Assembly: GCF_905397395.1 (NCBI RefSeq)
Contig: NZ_CAJPVH010000024.1
Span: 1-64,000, forward strand
DNA: 64,000 bases
Origin: Cupriavidus campinensis
GTDB taxonomy: Bacteria; Pseudomonadota; Gammaproteobacteria; Burkholderiales; Burkholderiaceae
Direction of reading: 5' to 3'
Of the stretch, positions 34,029 through 43,387 are shown in pieces. Within the stretch, counting starts at the first letter, position 1, and each line of letters opens with the position of its first letter. The notes under the pieces are model-generated. The model was given only the letters and a program-made list of their open reading frames with translations, made no database searches and had not been told where the DNA came from. A program made the position numbers and the translations under genes.

Positions 34029-35132
34029 TTAGCCGAGCTTTTTCGCGAGTTCTTCGGCACGCGGGTGATAGTAACGCTTGAGCATCCTCAGGTCCCGGTG
34101 CCCGGTCACGGCAGACAACTCTAGGACATTCGACAGCTTCTCGGCCAGCCGGGAAGCCCCCTCGTGACGCGTATCATGAAAGTGAACATCAACAAGAAAG
34201 CCGGCCAGCGGCTTTCGCTTGGCCTCCCTACAATCGGCGATGTACTGCTCCTGCGCGCGCGTGATGGCTCGCGTAAAACCCTTGCGAAGCGCCAAGGCAG
34301 TTGTCGCAAAGACCTTCCCTGTACGCGTAGCATCAGCCACATCTGCGTCTGCATCGGGCGAGGGAAGCGCCTCAAGGATGCCAACTGCCTTGGTCGAAAG
34401 AGGCACCGTACGGGCGTCACCATTCTTTGTGTCGGGCAGATGTGCGGTCTGGCGCTTCAAGTCCACGTTTTCCCAGTCAAGGGCAAGCAACTCACCGCGG
34501 CGCATGGCCGTTTCCATGGCGAGCCGGACAAGCGGCATTAACCACGGGTTGCGAGCCCCCTTACTGAACGTGCCATCAGCCTGGCGAGTCCCACCCGTTA
34601 AGGCGGCGAGCAAGTAGGCCTCCTCATCTGCTGAAAAGCGACGATCTCTCGCCTTGGCCTTGTCGGGGCGCTTCACATACCGAATTGGATTCTCGACGTG
34701 GATGCCCCATTCGCGGCGGGCATGGTTAAACACCGTGGACAGCACGTCGATCTCGCGATTCACGGTCGCCCCACTGACCGTCTTGAGGCGACGGTCCCGC
34801 CAGCTGGCCACAGCGCTGCTAGTGACGGCAGACATCTTGAGCTTGGGGAGAATTGCGTCACCTAGGATGACGTTGATCTTGATCGACTCGATATCGGCCG
34901 ACTTCTTGGAAGGCGTAACCTCCCTCCGATACCTCTGAAGCACATTTCCAAGCGTGTTTTTTTCAGCCTCGCGACGATCCACGAAGCCGGTTGTCTCCAG
35001 TTCGCGCTCGATGGTCCGCACCCACTTCTCGGCGTCTTCCTTGTACATGAACGTGCGGGATTGATTCGGAAACCCCTCTTTCCGAACCTTCGCCTGCCAT
35101 TGAAGCTCCCCTCGCTTGGTGATCGTGCCCAT
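34029..35132 (-). CDS. Tyrosine integrase of the element
   Basis: A 367-residue site-specific recombinase. An N-terminal arm-binding domain (GTITKRGELQWQAKVRKEGF) and a core-binding region precede the catalytic domain, with Arg in ETAMRRGELLALDW, Lys in DTKNGDARTVPL, the H-x-x-R box HFHDTRHEGASRL, His in VTGHRDLRMLKRYYH, and the nucleophile Tyr in that last motif. It should insert and excise the element at tRNA-Pro. ATG 35132 is preferred over the in-frame TTG 35147. It lies 73 bp from attR. Confidence 0.95.
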   Translation of the reverse strand: MGTITKRGELQWQAKVRKEGFPNQSRTFMYKEDAEKWVRTIERELETTGFVDRREAEKNTLGNVLQRYRREVTPSKKSADIESIKINVILGDAILPKLKMSAVTSSAVASWRDRRLKTVSGATVNREIDVLSTVFNHARREWGIHVENPIRYVKRPDKAKARDRRFSADEEAYLLAALTGGTRQADGTFSKGARNPWLMPLVRLAMETAMRRGELLALDWENVDLKRQTAHLPDTKNGDARTVPLSTKAVGILEALPSPDADADVADATRTGKVFATTALALRKGFTRAITRAQEQYIADCREAKRKPLAGFLVDVHFHDTRHEGASRLAEKLSNVLELSAVTGHRDLRMLKRYYHPRAEELAKKLG

Positions 35133-35139
35133 TCCAAAC

Positions 35140-35158
35140 TGTCCCAAAATTGTCCCAA
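35140..35158. repeat. Two TGTCCCAA repeats between integrase and attR
   Basis: Copies at 35140-35147 and 35151-35158, 11 bp apart, one helical turn. Their position between the integrase start and attR suggests arm-type integrase sites or an operator of int. Confidence 0.4.
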
Positions 35159-35205
35159 CAAATGATACTTTTGCCTCACACTCCCGTCAAATAAGCGACT
35201 CATAG

Positions 35206-35260
35206 TACGTTCGGGACGTAGAGGCCGGAGGTTCGAATCCTCTCACCCCGACCAGATTTC
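35206..35260 (+). repeat. attR: right 55-bp direct repeat (tRNA-Pro 3' fragment)
   Basis: Identical to 12842-12896. It contains only the 3' part of tRNA-Pro and lacks the 5' half, so it is not a gene. It is the displaced native end of the tRNA and marks the element's right boundary. Confidence 0.95.
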
Positions 35261-35288
35261 GATGTCATGCGCCAGCGTGATGTCCACG

Positions 35289-35318
35289 AAAAAGCCGCAC
35301 AGCAATGTGCGGCTTTTT
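35289..35318 (+). terminator. Displaced native terminator of tRNA-Pro
   Basis: A perfect 12-bp stem (AAAAAGCCGCAC) with loop AGCAAT and a T-tract, 29 bp after attR. Before insertion it would have followed the tRNA directly. Confidence 0.85.
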
Positions 35319-35527
35319 TCGTTTCCCGCCCCCCTTCTCCTTCCCCCGCGCAAGTAGGGTTGCGGACGTGTCGCGCAAACGCCAACGCGCCCGCCCCGTC
35401 GCTTTACAAAAAGTGACCCCGACGGCAAACTGCCCCGGTCCGGGACCCTTTGCACCCGATCCCGCCGCAGTCAAACGCGCCGCCGGCCGGCTTCATCCGA
35501 TCGTGCGCTTATCGCTCGTATTTCGCC

Positions 35528-37255
35528 ATGACACTAGGCCTTGCGCTCGCCCAGAGCCGACGGATCGCCCCCGCGCTACTCGCGCAGCTTGAGCAATCGG
35601 CCCGGGAGAAGAAGTCGCAGCTGATTGACGAGATCATCGGCAGCGGCACCATGTCTGCCCACGACGTGGCCATCTTCGCCGCCGACAAGTACCAGTTGCC
35701 GCTGCTGGACCTGGCCCAGTACAACCTCAACCGCGTGCCGCCCGCGCTGGCCGGCAACCGCGAATTCCACGCCCACCGCCTGCTGCCGCTGGGCCGCCGT
35801 GAGAACCGGCTCATCGTGGCGCTGTCCGACCCGACCAACCAGGCCGGTGTGGACGCCATCAAGCAGAAGTTCAACCTGCCGGTGGAAACCGTGGTGGTGG
35901 AGCACGACAAGCTGATGAAGCACGTGCGCGCCGCCGGCGAGGCGCTCGGGACGATGAAGAACATCTCCCCCGTGACGCCCACCGCCACCAAGATGATCGA
36001 GTACGACCCGGTGGCCGCTGCGGCCGGCGCCCGCAAGGGCACGCCGGGCAACGAAATCGACGATGCCCCCGTGGTGCGCTTCCTCCAGAAGCTGCTGACC
36101 GAAGCCTTCCAGCGCGGCGCATCGGACTTGCACTTCGAGCCCTTCGAGTTCTTCTACCGCGTGCGCTTCCGCGTGGACGGCGTGCTGCAGGAAGTGGCGC
36201 GTCCGCCGCTCGATATCCGCGACAAGATCGCCACCCGGATCAAGGTGCTGTCGCGCCTGGACATCTCGGAAAAGCGCGTGCCGCAGGACGGCCGCATGAA
36301 GCTGCTGCTCTCGCTGCCCAAGGACAAGGACGCCAAGGAGGTCATCGAGAAAGCGATCGACTTCCGCGTCTCCACGCTGCCCACGCTGTTCGGCGAGAAG
36401 ATCGTGATGCGGATTCTGGAATCCTCGTCCGACAAGCTCGACATCGACCAGCTCGGCTACGAGCCCGCGCAGAAGGCGCTGCTGCTGGAGGTGATCAAGC
36501 GGCCGTACGGGATGGTGCTGGTCACCGGCCCCACCGGCAGCGGCAAGACGGTGTCGCTCTATACGTTCCTGAACATGCTGAACCAGGGCGACATCAATAT
36601 CTCCACGGCCGAGGATCCGGCGGAAATCCAACTGCCCGGCATCAACCAGGTGAACGTGAACGACAAGGCCGGCCTGACCTTCGCGGCGGCGCTGAAGTCG
36701 TTCCTGCGGCAGGATCCGGACATCATCATGGTCGGCGAAATCCGCGACCTGGAAACCGCCGATATCTCGATCAAGGCCGCCCAGACGGGCCACCTGGTGC
36801 TCTCCACGCTGCACACCAACGACGCCCCGACCACGCTCACGCGCCTGATGAACATGGGCGTGGCGCCGTTCAACATCGCGTCGTCGGTGCTGATGATCAC
36901 GGCGCAGCGGCTGGCGCGCCGGCTCTGCACCTGCAAGCGTGCGGGCGACATTCCCAAGCCGGCCCTGCTCGACGCCGGCTTCACCGAGGCCGACACCGAC
37001 GGCAGCTGGCAGCCCTACCACCCGGTGGGCTGCGAGCGCTGCAATGGCAGCGGCTACAAGGGCCGCTGCGGTATTTACCAGGTCATGCCGATTACGGAAG
37101 CCATGCAGCAGATCATTCTGTCGCACGGCACGGCGCTGCAAATCGCCGAGCAGGCGCGCCGGGACGGCGTGCTATCTTTGCGGGAATCTGGCCTGCTCAA
37201 GGTCAAACAGGGCGTCACGTCACTCGAAGAAGTGCTGGCGACCACCAATACGTAA
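35528..37255 (+). CDS. pilB: Type IV pilus assembly ATPase PilB
   Basis: A 575-residue extension ATPase of type IV pili. The N-terminal GSPII_E domain precedes the motor with Walker A GPTGSGKT (near 337-344), Walker B DPDIIMVGEIRD, and the Asp/His boxes between. The zinc tetracysteine site is visible as RRLCTCKRAG and CERCNGSGYKGRC. The frame is open from 35450, but ATG 35528 (MTLGLALAQSRRIAP) fits the family. It is the first gene of a pilB-pilC-pilD cluster, about 270 bp from the element boundary. Confidence 0.96.
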   Translation: MTLGLALAQSRRIAPALLAQLEQSAREKKSQLIDEIIGSGTMSAHDVAIFAADKYQLPLLDLAQYNLNRVPPALAGNREFHAHRLLPLGRRENRLIVALSDPTNQAGVDAIKQKFNLPVETVVVEHDKLMKHVRAAGEALGTMKNISPVTPTATKMIEYDPVAAAAGARKGTPGNEIDDAPVVRFLQKLLTEAFQRGASDLHFEPFEFFYRVRFRVDGVLQEVARPPLDIRDKIATRIKVLSRLDISEKRVPQDGRMKLLLSLPKDKDAKEVIEKAIDFRVSTLPTLFGEKIVMRILESSSDKLDIDQLGYEPAQKALLLEVIKRPYGMVLVTGPTGSGKTVSLYTFLNMLNQGDINISTAEDPAEIQLPGINQVNVNDKAGLTFAAALKSFLRQDPDIIMVGEIRDLETADISIKAAQTGHLVLSTLHTNDAPTTLTRLMNMGVAPFNIASSVLMITAQRLARRLCTCKRAGDIPKPALLDAGFTEADTDGSWQPYHPVGCERCNGSGYKGRCGIYQVMPITEAMQQIILSHGTALQIAEQARRDGVLSLRESGLLKVKQGVTSLEEVLATTNT

Positions 37256-37291
37256 AACAATAGTCAATAGACATTAGTCGGGGGTCAAATC

Positions 37292-38557
37292 ATGGCGACG
37301 CGCGCACCAGCGGCGGGCGCCCGGACGGCAGCGCCGTCGCGGGCCAAATCAGGGCGGAAGGCGCCCACGCAATACATCTTCGAGTGGGAAGCCAAGGACC
37401 GGAAGGGCAAGGGCTTCAAGGGCGAGCAACGGGCCGAAAGCCAGGCGGAGGTCGTCGCCACGCTGCGCAAGCAGGGGCTGACCGTCGTCAAGATGAAGAA
37501 GCGCAAGGCGGCGCGCGGCAAGAAGATCACCGAGAAGGATATTGCGTACTTCACGCGCCAGCTCTCGACCATGCTCAAGGCCGGCATTCCGCTGCTGCAA
37601 TCGATCGACATCATCGCGCGCGGCCACGCCAACCCCAATTTCACCCAGCTGCTGTCCGACATCCGCTTCGACATCGAGGCCGGCAGCAGCATGGCCACGG
37701 CGTTCCGGCGCCAGCCGAAGTACTTCGACACGCTGTACTGCAACCTGATCGACGCGGGTGAGCAGGGCGGTATTCTCGATGCCCTGCTGGAGCGCCTTTC
37801 GCTCTACATGGAAAAGACCATCGCGCTGAAGAGCCAGATCAAGTCCGCGATGATCTACCCGATCTCGGTGCTCTGCGTGGCCTTCGCCGTGACCGTGGTG
37901 CTGATGCTGTTCGTGATTCCGGCGTTCAAGGGCGTGTTCTCGAGCTTCGGCGCCGCCCTGCCTGCGCCGACGATGGTCGTGATCAACATGTCCGACTTCT
38001 TCGTCACGTACTGGTATCTGGTGATCGGGATACCGATTGCCTCGATCATCTTCTACATCCGGGCGCGCAAGACCTCCGAAAAGGTCCAGCGCTGGCACGA
38101 CAAGGCACTGCTGAAGCTGCCGATCTTCGGCAGCCTGTTCCGCAAGGCCGTGATCGCACGCTGGACCCGCACGCTGGCCACGATGTTCGCCGCCGGCACG
38201 CCGCTGGTGGAGTCGATGGAATCCGTGGCCGGCGCCGCCGGTAACTGGCTATATTACGATGCCACGCGGGAAATCGAACAGGCCGTGCGGATCGGTACCA
38301 GCCTGACCAACGCCATGCAGGCCACGCACGTGTTCGACAACATGGTGCTCCAGATGACGCAGATTGGCGAGGAGTCTGGCGCGCTGGACAACATGCTGCT
38401 CAAGGTGGCGGAATTCTACGAGCGCGAGGTCGATGACGCCGTGGCGGCCATCTCCAGCCTGATCGAGCCGCTGATCATCGTGATCCTGGGCGTGCTGATT
38501 GGCGGCATGGTGGTGGCGATGTACCTGCCGATCTTCAAGCTGGGCCAGGTGGTGTGA
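37292..38557 (+). CDS. pilC: Type IV pilus inner-membrane platform protein PilC
   Basis: A 421-residue GspF-type protein coupling the PilB/PilT motors to pilin polymerisation. Two cytoplasmic four-helix GspF domains (with FTRQLSTMLKAGIPLLQSID and RWTRTLATMFAAGTPLVES as the repeated signature) alternate with three membrane segments near 200-225, 245-265 and the C-terminus. It follows pilB by 36 bp and precedes pilD by 3 bp. Confidence 0.97.
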   Translation: MATRAPAAGARTAAPSRAKSGRKAPTQYIFEWEAKDRKGKGFKGEQRAESQAEVVATLRKQGLTVVKMKKRKAARGKKITEKDIAYFTRQLSTMLKAGIPLLQSIDIIARGHANPNFTQLLSDIRFDIEAGSSMATAFRRQPKYFDTLYCNLIDAGEQGGILDALLERLSLYMEKTIALKSQIKSAMIYPISVLCVAFAVTVVLMLFVIPAFKGVFSSFGAALPAPTMVVINMSDFFVTYWYLVIGIPIASIIFYIRARKTSEKVQRWHDKALLKLPIFGSLFRKAVIARWTRTLATMFAAGTPLVESMESVAGAAGNWLYYDATREIEQAVRIGTSLTNAMQATHVFDNMVLQMTQIGEESGALDNMLLKVAEFYEREVDDAVAAISSLIEPLIIVILGVLIGGMVVAMYLPIFKLGQVV

Positions 38558-38560
38558 CCG

Positions 38561-39427
38561 ATGCAGGCTGTATCCGCGCTTGAAGCCGTGCCGCCGCTGT
38601 TCCTGATCGTGGCGGCCGGCCTGCTGGGCCTGCTGGTGGGCAGTTTCCTCAACGTGGTGATCCATCGCCTGCCCCGGATGATGGAGCACGACGAGGCCAA
38701 CTATCTGGCCGAACTCCGAGACGAGCCGCTGCCCCACCCGGACCGCTACAACCTCATGGTGCCGCGCTCGGCCTGCCCGCACTGCGGCCACCAGATCGCC
38801 GCCTGGGAAAATGTGCCGGTGATCAGCTACCTGCTCCTGCGTGGGAAATGCTCGGCCTGCAAGGCGCCCATCGGTATCCGCTATCCGCTGGTGGAACTGG
38901 CCACGGCCGTGCTGAGCGCGCTGGCGATGTGGCATTTCGGCGCGACCGTGCAGGCGCTGGCCGCCATCGTCATGGTCTGGAGCCTGGTCGCGCTGACCAT
39001 GATCGACGCCGACACCCAGTTGCTGCCGGACCAGATCACGCTGCCCCTGCTCTGGCTCGGGCTGCTGCTGAACCTGAACGGCGCCTTCGCGCCGCTGGCC
39101 GATGCCGTGATTGGCGCCGCCGCCGGCTACCTGCTGCTGTGGAGCGTCTACTGGCTGTTCAAGCTCGTGCGCGGCAAGGAGGGCATGGGTTATGGCGACT
39201 TCAAGCTGATGGGCGCGCTGGGCGCCTGGTTCGGCTGGCAGGCGCTGCCGGCGCTGGTGCTGCTGTCGTCGATCGTGGGCGCGGTGTTCGGCATCGTGCT
39301 GCTGGTCGTGCGGCGCCAGGGCCGCGAGACGCCGTTCCCGTTCGGGCCGTTCATCGCCGGCGCGGGGCTGATCGTGCTGTTCTTCGGCGCCGATGTGCTG
39401 CCGCTGGGGCTGACCTTCAGCCGCTGA
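38561..39427 (+). CDS. pilD: Prepilin peptidase / N-methyltransferase PilD
   Basis: A 288-residue polytopic aspartic protease that cleaves the leader of type IV prepilins and methylates the new N-terminus. GSFLNVVIHRLPRMM and the two CxxC pairs (CPHCGHQ, CSACKAP) form the cytoplasmic zinc domain. The catalytic aspartates are in MIDADTQLLPDQITL and GYGDFKLMGALGAW. It also serves type II secretion pseudopilins. It lies between pilC and coaE, a common order in betaproteobacteria. Confidence 0.97.
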   Translation: MQAVSALEAVPPLFLIVAAGLLGLLVGSFLNVVIHRLPRMMEHDEANYLAELRDEPLPHPDRYNLMVPRSACPHCGHQIAAWENVPVISYLLLRGKCSACKAPIGIRYPLVELATAVLSALAMWHFGATVQALAAIVMVWSLVALTMIDADTQLLPDQITLPLLWLGLLLNLNGAFAPLADAVIGAAAGYLLLWSVYWLFKLVRGKEGMGYGDFKLMGALGAWFGWQALPALVLLSSIVGAVFGIVLLVVRRQGRETPFPFGPFIAGAGLIVLFFGADVLPLGLTFSR

Positions 39428-39481
39428 CGGGAAAACTGGTATCGTTGGCGCCATTCCTCCACGCTACCGACACGCTTCTCC

Positions 39482-40090
39482 ATGCTGGAAATCGGACTCA
39501 CGGGCGGCATCGGCTCCGGCAAGACCCGCGTTGCCGACATGTTTGCCGCACGCGGCGCCGCGCTGATCGATACCGACCTGCTCGCGCATGAAATCACCGC
39601 GCCCGGCGGCGCCGCCATCGGCCCGCTCGTGGCGGCGTTCGGCCCCGGCTGCCTGCGGCCGGACGGCGCCATGGACCGCGACGCCATGCGCGCCCTGGTC
39701 TTCTCGGACCCCACGGCCAAGGCCACGCTCGAGGGCATCACCCATCCGCTGATCCGTTCGCTGACGGAGTCCCGTGCCGCCGCCGTCCGCGCGGGCGGCC
39801 AGCATCCGTATCTGATCTATGTGGTGCCGCTGCTGGTGGAATCCGGCAGCTGGCGCGCCCGCGTGGGCCGCGTGCTGGTGGTCGACTGCCAGGAAGAGAC
39901 CCAGATCGCCCGTGTGATGGCGCGCAACGGCTTCACGCGCGCGCAGGCGCTGGCGATCATGGCCCGGCAGGCCACGCGCGCCGCGCGGCTGGCCGTGGCC
40001 GACGATGTGATCGACAACGACGGCCCGCCCGAAGCCCTCGCGCCCCAGGTGGCGCGGCTCGACGCCAAGTATCGCCAGCACGCCGGCTAG
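39482..40090 (+). CDS. coaE: Dephospho-CoA kinase
   Basis: A 202-residue P-loop kinase that phosphorylates the 3'-OH of dephospho-CoA in the last step of coenzyme A synthesis. The P-loop is [14 protein letters not shown] (residues 5-18), followed by [10 protein letters not shown], and the lid region holds [20 protein letters not shown]. It is 54 bp downstream of pilD, in the usual pilD-coaE order. Confidence 0.95.
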   Translation: MLEIGLTGGIGSGKTRVADMFAARGAALIDTDLLAHEITAPGGAAIGPLVAAFGPGCLRPDGAMDRDAMRALVFSDPTAKATLEGITHPLIRSLTESRAAAVRAGGQHPYLIYVVPLLVESGSWRARVGRVLVVDCQEETQIARVMARNGFTRAQALAIMARQATRAARLAVADDVIDNDGPPEALAPQVARLDAKYRQHAG

Positions 40091-40290
40091 CACGGCACGC
40101 CCCGAGTACGCCGCACGGGCAGATTGCATTTGTCCTCGGGGCGCGACTCGCATAGAATGCGCTGAACATGCCGGGAAAAGCGTGCTAACTGACGGATTTT
40201 CCGAAGTTCCGCCAGACCGCCGTCCTCCGGCACTCGATTGAAACTGCCCTTCGGCTTCCGGCCCCTCGGCGCGCAGCACGGATACCTCCC

Positions 40291-41049
40291 TTGATCCTGT
40301 ACGAATATCCTTTCAACGAACGCATCAGGACGCTCCTGCGCCTGGAAGACCTGTTCGATCGGCTGGATTATTTCCTCGGGCAGGTTCACCCGCAGCAGCA
40401 TCACGTGGCCATTACGACGATCTTCGAGATCATCGACGTGGCCGGCCGCGCCGACCTCAAGACCGACCTGATCAAGGAACTGGAGCGCCAGCGCCAGGCG
40501 CTCTCGCCGCTGCGCGCCAATCCGCAGATCGACCAGGACGCGCTGGCCAACGTCATTGCCGAGATCGAACAGGGCATTACCGCGCTGAACCAAACCGTGG
40601 GCAAGGCTGGCCAGCTGCTGGCCGACAACGAGTGGCTCACGAGCATCCGCAGCCGCGCCATCATCCCGGGCGGCACCTGCGAATTCGACCTGCCGGCCTA
40701 TTTCGCGTGGCAGCACCGCCCTGCCGAGGACCGCCAGGCCGATATCCTCAAGTGGGCGCGCCCGCTCACGTCGCTGCGCATGGGCACGTCGATCGTGCTG
40801 CGGCTGCTGCGCGAGTCCGGCCAGAGCGGCAAGGTCATCGCCACGGGCGGCAGCTACCAGCAGATGCTGTCAGGCCGCAGCTACCAGCTGATGCAGGTCT
40901 ACCTCGACGACTCGCTGCTGGCCTTCATCCCCGAGATGAGCGCCAACAAGTACATGCTCTGGGTCCGTTTCACCCAGCAGGACGGCGACATGCGACCGCG
41001 TTCGGTCGATGCCGACATCCCGTTCCTGCTCAAGCTCTGCAATTTCTGA
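40291..41049 (+). CDS. zapD: Cell division protein ZapD
   Basis: A 252-residue FtsZ-bundling factor (DUF1342). The conserved start [20 protein letters not shown] uses TTG 40291, and the C-terminal beta part has [20 protein letters not shown] and [12 protein letters not shown]. It cross-links FtsZ filaments in the Z ring. The 200 bp upstream are gene-free and probably hold its promoter. yacG follows after 10 bp. Confidence 0.93.
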   Translation: MILYEYPFNERIRTLLRLEDLFDRLDYFLGQVHPQQHHVAITTIFEIIDVAGRADLKTDLIKELERQRQALSPLRANPQIDQDALANVIAEIEQGITALNQTVGKAGQLLADNEWLTSIRSRAIIPGGTCEFDLPAYFAWQHRPAEDRQADILKWARPLTSLRMGTSIVLRLLRESGQSGKVIATGGSYQQMLSGRSYQLMQVYLDDSLLAFIPEMSANKYMLWVRFTQQDGDMRPRSVDADIPFLLKLCNF

Positions 41050-41059
41050 AGTCTTCCCG

Positions 41060-41251
41060 ATGCCAGCCGTCGTCAAATGTCCCACCTGCGGCAAGGATGT
41101 GCCGTGGGTGCAGGAAAACAAGTTCCGTCCCTTCTGCTCCGACCGCTGCAAGCAGATCGACCTGGGCGCCTGGGCGGCCGAGAAGTATGTGATTGGCGGC
41201 AAGCCCGGCGAGACGCCCTCGGCGGACCTGCCCGAAGACGAGGACGACTGA
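41060..41251 (+). CDS. yacG: DNA gyrase inhibitor YacG
   Basis: A 63-residue zinc protein. Four cysteines in [12 protein letters not shown] and [14 protein letters not shown] bind zinc, and the acidic C-terminus (DLPEDEDD) is typical. YacG binds the GyrB C-terminal domain and inhibits gyrase. ATG 41060 excludes an upstream in-frame extension. It follows zapD as in other proteobacteria. Confidence 0.95.
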   Translation: MPAVVKCPTCGKDVPWVQENKFRPFCSDRCKQIDLGAWAAEKYVIGGKPGETPSADLPEDEDD

Positions 41252-41280
41252 GCGGCGCCCCGCCGCCCGGCCTCTCCTGA

Positions 41281-43323
41281 CTACCGCGCCGCCAGCACGC
41301 GCCGGTAGAATCCCACGCAGACCAGCACGAAGACCGCCAGCCCCAGCCACTCGGCTGTGGTGGCAAACCCCGCGTCGACCAGCGCCAGCGGCGCTTCCTT
41401 GCCGGACAGGCCGATGATGCCCGCCAGCGCCACACCGACCAGACTCTCCCCGACGATCAGCCCCGACGCCAGCAGCGTGCCGCGCCGCTCGGCGTGCGCC
41501 ACCGCCAGCGTCACGTCATCGCCACGTGCCTCGGCGCGGCGGCGCTCGCCCCGCAGCAGCCACCACGACAGCACCGCGCCCACCACCAGCGCAGAGCTGA
41601 TGGTCGGCGGCAGGTAGATGCCGATGCCCACCGCCAGCACGGGCAGGCGCGCCACGCCGCCCCGGCGGCGCAGCATTTCGTCGATGGCAATCAGCACCAC
41701 GCCCAGCGCCACGCCGATCAGGATCATGGTCCAGTTCAGCTGGTGCGTGAAAATGCCCGTGGCGATGGCCGTCATCAGCGTGGCCTGCGGCGCCGCGAGT
41801 GCCTGGCCGGGGTCCATGTCGGCCCGGGGCAGCGCGCCGGCAAAGCCGTACGCGTTGTAGAGCAGCTCCAGCACCGGCGGAATCACCGCCGCGCCCACGG
41901 CGCAGCCGATCAGCAGCGCCACCTGCTGGCGCCACGGCGTGGCGCCGACCAGCCAGCCCGTCTTCAGGTCCTGGAGGTTGTCGTTGGCAATCGACGCCAC
42001 CGCCACTACCGCCGACGTGGTGAAGATGGCCAGCGCAATCGCGAATCTGCCGCCTTCCGGCGTGCCCATCAGCCCGTCGAGCGTGCCCACGCCGAGGATC
42101 AGCAGCGACACCAGGATCACGGCGATGATGCCGATGCCCGAGATCGGGCTGGCGGACGAGCCGACCAGCCCCGCCATATAGCCGCAGGCCGCCGCCACCA
42201 GGAAGCCGAACACGAAGGCAAACAGCACGGCGCAGGCCACCAGCCGCCACATCGCGCCGGCATCGAGCGGCGACGGGGCGAGGAAATGGCCAAACGTGAC
42301 CGCCAGCACGGCCAGCAGCACCAGCGTGATGGCGCCGATCCAGACCGCCGGCAGGTCGCGCTGGGTCCGGGCCATCTCGCCGCCCTCCTCCGCGCCTTGG
42401 CCCCGGCCGTTCCCGCGCAGCGCGCCCATCGACGCCCGCACGCCCTCGACCATCGGCTTGAACAGCGTGGCGAGCGTCCAGATCGCGGCAATCCCGATGG
42501 TGCCGGCACCGATAAAGCGTGCCTGCGAGCTCCAGACCGAGGTACCGAAGCTCGCCAGCGTGGCCCCGGCCGGCATCGGCGTGATCGCGGTCAGCCACGG
42601 CACGGCGACGCCCCAGGTGAGCACAAGGCCCAGCAGCATGGCCAGCCCGCCGACGATGCCGACCAGATACCCGGCGCCGACCAACGCCAGCGAGAACCCC
42701 ATCGACAGCCGCACCACCGATGCGCCCGCAGCCAGCCACGCATTGGCCCCTTCGGCCAGCACACGCAGCCCGCCCGCCGCGAAGCTGAACAGGCCCGCCG
42801 CCACGCCGCCGGCTAGCAGGTCGGCCAGTCCGGTGGCCTGCCGGGTCTCGCCGGGCGCCTGGCTGGCGCTGCCCACGCGCAGGATCTCGGCCGCCGCGAC
42901 GCCCTCGGGATACGGCAGATCGCTCTTCACGACCATCGCGTGACGTAGCGGAATGCTGAAAATCACGCCAAGCATGCCGCCCGCCGCGCAGATCGACAGC
43001 GTCTGCCAGAACGGAAAGCCCTGCCAGTGGCCGAGCATCACCAGCCCCGGCAGGATGAAGATGATCGACGACAAGGTGCCCGCGGCGGACGCCTGCGTCT
43101 GCACCATGTTGTTCTCGAGGATATTGGCGCCCGGAAACAGCCGCAGCACGGCCATCGAGATCACGGCGGCCGGAATGGCGGAGGAGAAGGTCAGGCCGAC
43201 TTTCAGGCCGAGGTAGATATTGGACGCAGTGAACACCACGGTGATCAGCGCGCCCAGGATGATGCCGCGTAGCGTCAGCTCGGGCAGGGAGATGGCATCG
43301 TCGATGCGGTCGACACGTTGCAT
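41281..43323 (-). CDS. OPT-family oligopeptide transporter
   Basis: A 680-residue protein with about 14-16 hydrophobic segments and the OPT family start ELTLRGIILGALITVVFTAS, NIYLGLKVG, and a central Gly/Ser-rich GLVGSSASPISGIGI. The bacterial members take up oligopeptides or metal chelates by proton symport; the substrate here is unknown. It is convergent with yacG and 64 bp downstream of the NUDIX gene on the same strand. Confidence 0.92.
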   Translation of the reverse strand: MQRVDRIDDAISLPELTLRGIILGALITVVFTASNIYLGLKVGLTFSSAIPAAVISMAVLRLFPGANILENNMVQTQASAAGTLSSIIFILPGLVMLGHWQGFPFWQTLSICAAGGMLGVIFSIPLRHAMVVKSDLPYPEGVAAAEILRVGSASQAPGETRQATGLADLLAGGVAAGLFSFAAGGLRVLAEGANAWLAAGASVVRLSMGFSLALVGAGYLVGIVGGLAMLLGLVLTWGVAVPWLTAITPMPAGATLASFGTSVWSSQARFIGAGTIGIAAIWTLATLFKPMVEGVRASMGALRGNGRGQGAEEGGEMARTQRDLPAVWIGAITLVLLAVLAVTFGHFLAPSPLDAGAMWRLVACAVLFAFVFGFLVAAACGYMAGLVGSSASPISGIGIIAVILVSLLILGVGTLDGLMGTPEGGRFAIALAIFTTSAVVAVASIANDNLQDLKTGWLVGATPWRQQVALLIGCAVGAAVIPPVLELLYNAYGFAGALPRADMDPGQALAAPQATLMTAIATGIFTHQLNWTMILIGVALGVVLIAIDEMLRRRGGVARLPVLAVGIGIYLPPTISSALVVGAVLSWWLLRGERRRAEARGDDVTLAVAHAERRGTLLASGLIVGESLVGVALAGIIGLSGKEAPLALVDAGFATTAEWLGLAVFVLVCVGFYRRVLAAR

Positions 43324-43387
43324 TGGGCCTCCAGTGTTTATTGTTCAGCTTCTGGTGACGGGGGCGACGGGACTGGCATGCGGCCAC

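Larger units (their letters stand above)
12842..35260. mobile_element. Integrated mobilizable plasmid-like element (IME) carrying a MORC/Z1 restriction-type defence cassette
   Basis: About 22.4 kb between perfect 55-bp direct repeats, the left one inside tRNA-Pro. It carries a tyrosine integrase beside the right repeat, a TrfA-like initiator with iterons, a ParA/RHH partition pair, a MOBP relaxase with MobC-like partner and oriT, degenerate toxin-antitoxin remnants, RNA-repair-type genes and a six-gene DNA-modification/defence cassette. Its genes show weaker G/C preference at third codon positions than the flanking backbone, judged by eye. There is no set of mating-pair genes, so transfer would need a helper. 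Confidence 0.92.

Noticed and set aside
35206-35260. A second tRNA-Pro gene at the right end of the element
   Set aside because: Only the 3' part is present; the 5' acceptor strand and D arm are missing, so it is the displaced attR fragment.
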